Shown: piece by piece, positions 1-4,800 of the stretch
How the letters are laid out: every line of letters begins with the position of its first letter
Position numbering within the stretch: position 1 is the first letter of the stretch
DNA from: Accumulibacter sp.
GTDB taxonomy: Bacteria > Pseudomonadota > Gammaproteobacteria > Burkholderiales > Rhodocyclaceae
Assembly: GCA_031274075.1 (NCBI GenBank)
Contig: JAISQQ010000009.1
Span: 1-6,215 of the forward strand
Direction of reading: 5' to 3'
DNA length: 6,215 nt
Made by a program: the position numbers and the translations under genes
The notes under the pieces: generated by a model
Seen by the model: only the letters and a program-made list of their open reading frames with translations
Database searches by the model: none
Told to the model about the DNA's origin: nothing

Positions 1-281
1 GCAACTTCCACCCACTCGTTCAACAGCCGGTCAAGTACGGTTTCTCCCTTATCATCCGGCTTCGTCCACCTGCGAAAGTGGTAGTAGCAGTTCTCCCACT
101 TCGGATAGTCGTGCGGGAGTGCTCTCCAGGTACCCCCTTCCTTTAGTACGTACAAGACAGCGCAGAACACATCGCACAAGTCGTAGTGGCGTGGCCGGGT
201 ACTTTTTGTGACCGCCAACAATTGTGCCTCTATCTCGGCGTAGGCTTCTCTTGTGATGTCGCTTGGATAGGCTTTTCTCAT
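1..281 (-). CDS. IS5-family transposase, N-terminal part (runs off the window)
   Basis: This minus-strand frame stays open from an ATG at 281 to the window edge, giving 93 codons. An in-frame TAA at 291-293, with no other start between, fixes the start at 281. The protein begins MRKAYPSDITREAY and contains the blocks RPRHYDLCDVFCAVLYVLKE, GGTWRALPHDYPKWENCYYH and FRRW. These are typical of the DUF4096-like N-terminal domain of IS5-family (IS1031/IS427-like) DDE transposases, in which a helical domain precedes the catalytic core. The catalytic D, D and E residues would lie outside the window, so activity cannot be judged. Some members of these subgroups split the transposase into two frames joined by frameshifting, and this could be only the first ORF. 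No clear Shine-Dalgarno is visible. Its codon use is less GC-biased than the host genes to the right, as expected for an acquired element. The family call is firm, the subgroup is not. Confidence 0.87.
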   Translation of the reverse strand, partial: MRKAYPSDITREAYAEIEAQLLAVTKSTRPRHYDLCDVFCAVLYVLKEGGTWRALPHDYPKWENCYYHFRRWTKPDDKGETVLDRLLNEWVEV

Positions 282-331
282 GGCTTGATTTTATATCTTC
301 TTGACCTTTTTGTGAGTTGCTAAACAGGTTC
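1..331 (-). mobile_element. Partial IS5-family insertion sequence, transposase-proximal end
   Basis: The element includes the transposase fragment plus about 50 bp of AT-richer sequence upstream of its start. Read on the minus strand, the likely outer end is GAACCTGTTTAGCAACTC, beginning at 331, which resembles the GA-CCTGTT-type termini I recall for IS5-family subgroups. The next three host bases, TTA at 332-334, fit the 3-bp TNA target duplication common in that family. Only one end is in the window, so neither the inverted repeat nor the duplication can be confirmed. The boundary is therefore an inference; the presence of an IS is supported by the transposase itself. Confidence 0.5.
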
Positions 332-345
332 TTAATCGGCCCCGG

Positions 346-801
346 TCAGGAACCGCAGTTCAGGCGGGACATATCCTCGTTGACGCGGCGATGTTCCGAA
401 TTCAGCCAATCGTTATTGACCGCCCGCTGAAGAGCCACGATATGTTCCTTGTAGTACTGGAGATCGGCGCATTTCTTTTCATTGACGGTCTGATCCTCGC
501 TGGCCTCGGCTTCAGCCCTGGCCTGCGGCTCCCGCGGGGCTTGCGGATCGTTTCGATCGAGACGCTCCGACAGCGTTTTCCCGCGCTGCCGCTCGTTGTC
601 GGAAAGCCCCGGCATGGTCGACAGGGGCGGCAAATCCTCGGCGTTCACGCGCTTGCTTTCGGTGGCCGCCAATTCCGCGCAGGGCTTGTTGGAAATCAAT
701 TTATTGCCGTCCTTCACGCAATAATAAATAATTTGCTGCGCTGGCGCGGCGGAACCGAAGGCGCAAAAAGCGGCAATGAAAAGCAGTTTTCTGAAAAGCA
801 T
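346..801 (-). CDS. Small exported DUF4124-like protein of unknown function
   Basis: This encodes a 151-residue protein with a clear Sec signal peptide: a basic n-region (MLFRK), a hydrophobic core at residues 6-19, and a likely cut after A21 in APA-QQ. The mature part starts with IIYYCVKDGNKLISNKPC (C28 and C41). That matches the pattern of DUF4124 domains in proteobacterial periplasmic proteins, a short beta-hairpin with two cysteines. A Pro/Ala/Glu-rich low-complexity linker follows (about 55-105). The C-terminal helical segment is bracketed by C111 and C149, an arrangement also common in these proteins. The four mature cysteines suggest two disulfides and a periplasmic location. No enzymatic motif is visible and the function is unknown. 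The start at 801 has only a weak GGGG at a suitable distance. The stop lies about 14 bp from the presumed IS edge, so the gene appears complete. It is probably its own transcription unit. Confidence 0.75.
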   Translation of the reverse strand: MLFRKLLFIAAFCAFGSAAPAQQIIYYCVKDGNKLISNKPCAELAATESKRVNAEDLPPLSTMPGLSDNERQRGKTLSERLDRNDPQAPREPQARAEAEASEDQTVNEKKCADLQYYKEHIVALQRAVNNDWLNSEHRRVNEDMSRLNCGS

Positions 802-821
802 AGATACCCCGGCTCAGGATA

Positions 822-851
822 ATGTCATGTCATGTCATGTCGTATCGTGTC
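822..851. repeat. Pentanucleotide tandem repeat (ATGTC)n upstream of the DUF4124-like gene
   Basis: Four perfect ATGTC units occupy 822-841, followed by two degenerate units, GTATC (842-846) and GTGTC (847-851). The array begins 20 bp upstream of the start codon at 801, within the presumed promoter or 5' untranslated region of the minus-strand gene (unit GACAT on that strand). A unit of five bases in a non-coding position could change promoter or leader spacing by slippage. With only four perfect copies, variability is a possibility, not a demonstrated property. Confidence 0.85.
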
Positions 852-940
852 GTTGGGCCGCCCAGGCGTCGCCATTTCGAGCTGTTCGCAGGGCCTCTCA
901 CGAATGATACTTGCTGAAGAAAGCATGGTACTCCGATCTT

Positions 941-958
941 TCCGGGCCGAAGCCCGGA
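941..958 (-). terminator. Hairpin with UUCG loop downstream of the tetR-type gene
   Basis: On the minus strand, TCCGGGC-TTCG-GCCCGGA forms a 7-bp perfect, GC-rich stem closed by a UUCG tetraloop, an exceptionally stable RNA loop. It begins 17 bp past the stop of the regulator gene (976-978), where a transcription terminator would be expected. No U-tract follows (the next bases are AAGATC), so it is not a canonical intrinsic terminator. It could instead stabilise the 3' end of the message. I see no gene elsewhere between 852 and 975. Confidence 0.4.
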
Positions 959-975
959 CGCGCGTGGCGCCGCCG

Positions 976-1575
976 TCAACCGCGCAGGCCGCGCAGGAAA
1001 TTTTCGATGAGCATGCCGGCCATTTCCTCGGGACTTTGCATGCTGGGCAGGTTCAGGCGCTGGCGGATGCGCAGGGTGCAGATGCCGTAGACGCCGGCCC
1101 AGAGGGCGTGGGAAGCGCGCGCGATTTTGATCTCGTCGCCGGTCAAGGCGCGCAGCGCGGTTTCCATGAGACGGAACATGCACGTCATTTTGTGCTGCGA
1201 CCACTCCGGCAGGACGTCGCCTTTCGCCGTGATGTGCTCGAAAAACATGCTCCAGCGCGGCGTTTCGGCGTTCGCGTAGGCGATGAAGGCGCAGGCCAGT
1301 GCCTTCATCGCCTTTTCGGGGTCGTCTTGCGGGTTTTCGGGGTAGTTCGCCTGGAGACGTTCGAGGAGCGCGTCCAGCGTGCGGCTGTTGATCTGCTGGA
1401 TCAGGTCGTCGAGGTTCCGGAACACCAGGTAGAGCATGCCGACCGTGCAACCCGTGACGGCAGCGATCCGGCGGACGGAAAGCCCGGCCTGGCCCTCGGC
1501 GGCGACGATGGCTTCCGCCGCGTCCAGCACCATGAGACGGATTTCGTCGCGGCTGCGACCTCTTTTGCGTGCCAT
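976..1575 (-). CDS. TetR/AcrR-family transcriptional regulator with WHG-like C-terminal domain
   Basis: This is a 199-residue repressor, a usual length for the family. The N-terminus is strongly basic (MARKRGRSRDEI). The helix-turn-helix lies at residues 32-53 (LSVRRIAAVTGCTVGMLYLV), followed by the family-typical FRNLDDLI at 52-59. The rest is a helical ligand-binding and dimerisation domain. A LWAGVYG segment at 158-164 recalls the W-H-G signature of the WHG/TetR_C_33 type, with Tyr in place of His. I chose the start at 1575 over the longer frame from 1617 because a good GAAAGGA ribosome site sits 6 bp before it and the TetR homology begins there. The gene diverges from the large activase, and twin palindromes lie in the intergenic region, so it most likely represses the activase gene and itself. 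The inducer is unknown; an acyl-CoA or related compound is only a guess based on the neighbour. Confidence 0.9.
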   Translation of the reverse strand: MARKRGRSRDEIRLMVLDAAEAIVAAEGQAGLSVRRIAAVTGCTVGMLYLVFRNLDDLIQQINSRTLDALLERLQANYPENPQDDPEKAMKALACAFIAYANAETPRWSMFFEHITAKGDVLPEWSQHKMTCMFRLMETALRALTGDEIKIARASHALWAGVYGICTLRIRQRLNLPSMQSPEEMAGMLIENFLRGLRG

Positions 1576-1581
1576 GCCGAA

Positions 1582-1588
1582 TCCTTTC
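1582..1588 (-). promoter_or_regulatory. Ribosome binding site of the TetR-family gene
   Basis: On the minus strand GAAAGGA ends 6 nt before the ATG at 1575. It is the best Shine-Dalgarno match near this gene and decides the start. The more upstream in-frame ATG at 1617 would add 14 residues without homology. Confidence 0.7.
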
Positions 1589-1622
1589 AGCGCGAATCGT
1601 TGCGGCAAGTTTAACAAATATC

Positions 1623-1637
1623 TTGAACACCGTTCAA
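1623..1637. promoter_or_regulatory. Operator palindrome 1 (TTGAAC-ACC-GTTCAA)
   Basis: This is a perfect 6-bp inverted repeat with a 3-bp centre. Its left arm is also the -35 hexamer of the rightward promoter, so a bound dimer would block RNA polymerase. It lies 48 bp upstream of the tetR-type start codon, so it can also affect leftward transcription. On the minus strand its other arm reads TTGAAC, and a weak TAAACT at 1608-1613 lies 18 bp beyond it, giving a possible but poor leftward promoter. Size and symmetry suit a TetR-family dimer. Assignment to the adjacent regulator is inferred from proximity. Confidence 0.8.
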
Positions 1638-1651
1638 ATAAGTGCTATAAA
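1623..1651 (+). promoter_or_regulatory. Sigma70-type promoter driving the activase gene
   Basis: The -35 box TTGAAC (1623-1628; consensus TTGACA) and the -10 box TATAAA (1646-1651; consensus TATAAT) are separated by the ideal 17 bp. The -10 box sits between the two operator palindromes. Transcription would start around 1658, inside operator 2. No other promoter of similar quality is seen before the activase start. Confidence 0.7.
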
Positions 1652-1655
1652 ATTA

Positions 1656-1670
1656 TTGAACACTGTTCAA
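1656..1670. promoter_or_regulatory. Operator palindrome 2 (TTGAAC-ACT-GTTCAA)
   Basis: This site differs from operator 1 by one base in the central spacer, and both arms are identical. The centres are 33 bp apart, about three helical turns, so both sites face the same side of the DNA and could be occupied cooperatively. The site overlaps the expected transcription start of the rightward promoter. Confidence 0.8.
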
Positions 1671-1878
1671 ATGGCCTCGGGCGAAGCAACGGACGATTAC
1701 CGAAACCCGGCCGGGGAACCCAGGCGATGAGTGTTCGCAGGAGGAAGATGAGGGGCCGGAGCCGGATAGAGGATGGCACGGCCGTGTCCTGGCAGACGTT
1801 TTTACCCGCGCCAGCCGGTAGAATTCCCGTATCCCGGGCGTCTTCGGGCAAGGTGTCACTTGAAGGGGTTTTCGCAAC
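1671..1878 (+). other. Long untranslated leader of the activase gene
   Basis: About 208 nt separate operator 2 from the activase ATG. The stretch is GC-rich and contains a 10-bp palindrome CCCGGCCGGG (1706-1715). I could not recognise a known riboswitch or an intrinsic terminator. A small frame starts with ATG at 1727 and runs to 1888, overlapping the activase start; it lacks a convincing ribosome site and recognisable content, so I do not call it a gene. Confidence 0.4.
1862..1868 (+). promoter_or_regulatory. Probable ribosome binding site of the activase gene
   Basis: GAAGGGG lies 10 nt before the ATG at 1879, a moderate Shine-Dalgarno match. The in-frame ATG two codons later (1885) would be 16 nt away, so 1879 is preferred. 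Confidence 0.5.
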
Positions 1879-4800
1879 ATGGACATGAATAGAGAGATAT
1901 ATCGTATCGGTGTGGATATCGGCTCGACGACCGTCAAGGTATTGGTGTTGGACGGCTCGGAAGCGCCATTGTTCAAATCCTATGCCCGCCACTTTTCCGA
2001 GGTGCGCGAGACGGTGGCGCGTTGCCTCGGATCGCTCGCGGAGAGCGCTGTGCTCGCGCCGTCTTCCCGGGTTTCGGTGGTGCTCACCGGCTCCGGCGGC
2101 GTGGGCGTGGCCGAGGCGCTCGGCCTGCCGTTCGTGCAGGAGGTGATCGCCTGCGCCAAGGCGATCGAGGTGCGCGCGCCGCAAACCGACGTGGCGATCG
2201 AGCTGGGCGGAGAGGACGCCAAGATCACTTTCTTCACCAATGGCGTCGAGCAGCGCATGAACGGTTCCTGCGCCGGCGGGACGGGGGCGTTCATCGACCA
2301 GATGGCGACCCTGCTCAAGACCGACGCCAAGGGCCTGGACGAGCTGGCGAGCCGGGCGAAGAACCTGTATCCGATCGCCGCGCGCTGCGGCGTGTTCGCC
2401 AAGAGCGACGTGCAGCCCTTGCTCAACGAGGGCGTGGCGCGCGAGGACATCGCGCTGTCGGTGCTCCAGGCGGTGGCGCACCAGACGATCAGCGGCCTGG
2501 CGTGCGGACGCAAGATTCGCGGCAGCATCGCCTTCCTGGGCGGGCCGCTCAATTTCCTGCCGGAACTCAGGAAGCGTTTCATCGAAACGCTCGCCGTCGC
2601 GCCGGAACATCGGGTGGCGACCGAGGACAGCGAGCTTTTCGTCGCCATCGGCGCGGCCCTGCACGGCAGTTCCAGGAACACGCGGCCGTTCGCCGAGGTG
2701 CTGGAGGCGTTCGGGAAGCTCGCCGCCGTGGCCGGAAAGCGCGCCAGCGCCTTGCGTCCGTTCTTCCACGACGACGAGGAGCGCCGCGCCTTTCACGCGC
2801 GGCACGATCAGGCGCGGGCCGGGCGCGGCGATCTCGCCAGCCATCGCGGGCCGCTTTTCCTCGGCATCGACGGCGGCTCGACCACGACCAAGGCGGTGTT
2901 GATCGGCGAGGGCGGCGAGCTGCTCTATACCCATTACGCCGGCAACGAAGGCAATCCGCTCAGGATCGTCGGCGGCATCCTTGAAGACATCTATGCCCGG
3001 CTGCCGCAAGGGGCGCACATCGCCGCCTCGTCGGTGACCGGCTACGGCGAGGCCTTGATCCGCGAAGCCTTCAAGCTCGATCACTCGGAAGTCGAGACCA
3101 TCGCGCACTACAAGGCGGCGGAATATTTCCTGCCCGGCGTCGATTTCATTCTCGACATCGGCGGGCAGGACATGAAGTGCCTGCGGATCAAGGACGGCGC
3201 GATCGACAACATCCTCCTGAACGAAGCCTGCTCGTCGGGCTGCGGCTCGTTCATCGAGACTTTCGCGCAATCGGTGCAGATGCCGGTCGCCGATTTCGCC
3301 CGCGAGGCGCTGGATTCGCGCGCGCCCTCGGACCTCGGTTCGCGCTGCACGGTGTTCATGAACTCCAGCGTCAAGCAGGCGCAGAAGGAAGGCGCCTCGG
3401 TGGCCGACATTTCGGCCGGGCTGTCTTATGCCGTCATCAAGAACGCGCTGATCAAGGTCATCAAGATCAAGAATCCGGAAGACCTTGGGCAAAAGATCAT
3501 CGTGCAGGGCGGCACCTTCTACAACGATTCGGTATTGCGCGCTTTCGAGCTGGTTTCCGGGCGCGAGGCGGTACGCCCCGACATCGCCGGACTGATGGGC
3601 GCTTTCGGCTCGGCGCTGATCGCCAAGGAGCGCTGGCAGGGGCAGGAGATGAGTTCCATGCTGCCCGCGGACGCCTTGCGAAATTTCTCCGTCAAGCATT
3701 CGCTGCTGCGCTGCGGCGTGTGCGCCAATACCTGCGCCATGACCGTCAACCGCTTTTCGGACGGGCGCAAGTTCATTTCCGGCAACCGCTGCGAGCGCGG
3801 ACTGGGCAAGCAGAAGCCGGCGAGCGAACTGCCCGACCTGTACACCTGGAAATACGAGCGCGTTTTCGCCTACACCCCGAGAACGAACGCGCCGCGCGGC
3901 GTGATTGGCATTCCGCGCGCGCTCAACATGTTCGAGAATTATCCGCTCTGGTTCACCTTCCTCACCGAACTGGGCTACGAGGTGCGCCTCTCGTCGCCGT
4001 CGTCGCGGGCCTTGCTGGAGCAGGGGCTCGACACCCTGCCGTCGGATACGGTGTGCTATCCGGCCAAGCTGGTGCATGGGCACATCGTCGATCTGGTCAA
4101 GCAGGGCGTCAAAAGCATTTTCTATCCCTGCATTCCCTACGAGCGCAAGGAATTCGACGACAGCGACAATCATTACAACTGCCCGGTGGTGACCTCCTAC
4201 CCGGAATTGATCCGCAACAATATCGACTACCTGAAGGAAGACGGCGTGGTCATGATCCAGCCCTTCCTGTCGCTGGAAAACGAGAAAAAACTCGCCTGGC
4301 AGTTGGCGCGCGTTTTCCCGGACATCGCGGCCGGCGAAATCAGCCGCGCCATGGCCTTGAGCGGGGGCGAATCCCGGCCCTTCCGGTCGCCGGAAGGCGA
4401 GAAAAAATTCGCCATGCGCCTGGCGCGCCTTTTCCCGCATATCGCGCTGGGCGAAATCCGCCGCGCCCTCGCGCTGGGCTGGGCCGAGCAAAATCGCATG
4501 AAGGCAGATATCGCGCGCCAGGGCGAGGCGGTGCTCGATTACCTGAAGGAAACCGGCCGGCGCGGCATCGTCCTGGCCGGGCGGCCCTATCACATCGACC
4601 CGGAAATCCACCACGGCATCCCGCAGATCATCACCGGCCTCGGCATGGCGGTGCTGACCGAGGATTCGGTGGCGCACCTGGGCAAGCTCGGCGCGCCGCT
4701 GGGCGTGGTCGACCAATGGACCTATCACGGTCGCCTGTATCGCGCCGCCGCGCTCGCCGCGCAGGAGCCTTCCCTGGACGTGGTCCAGTTGAATTCCTTC

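Noticed and set aside
327..354. GGTTC ... GAACC inverted repeat around the IS/host junction
   Set aside because: The arms are only 5 bp with an 18-bp loop, and one arm lies in the coding end of the DUF4124-like gene. It is likely chance.
391..822. 143-codon plus-strand frame opposite the DUF4124-like gene
   Set aside because: The minus-strand product has a signal peptide and the DUF4124 cysteine pattern. The plus-strand translation shows nothing recognisable and no ribosome site.
832..1614. 260-codon plus-strand frame opposite the TetR-family gene, and a 266-codon minus-strand frame in another register (830-1630)
   Set aside because: Both overlap the well-supported regulator. Neither has recognisable domains or a suitable ribosome site, and their composition is that of shadow frames.
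1727..1888. Possible short upstream ORF in the activase leader, overlapping the activase start
   Set aside because: It lacks a convincing Shine-Dalgarno, its composition looks random and basic, and it has no recognised leader-peptide features.
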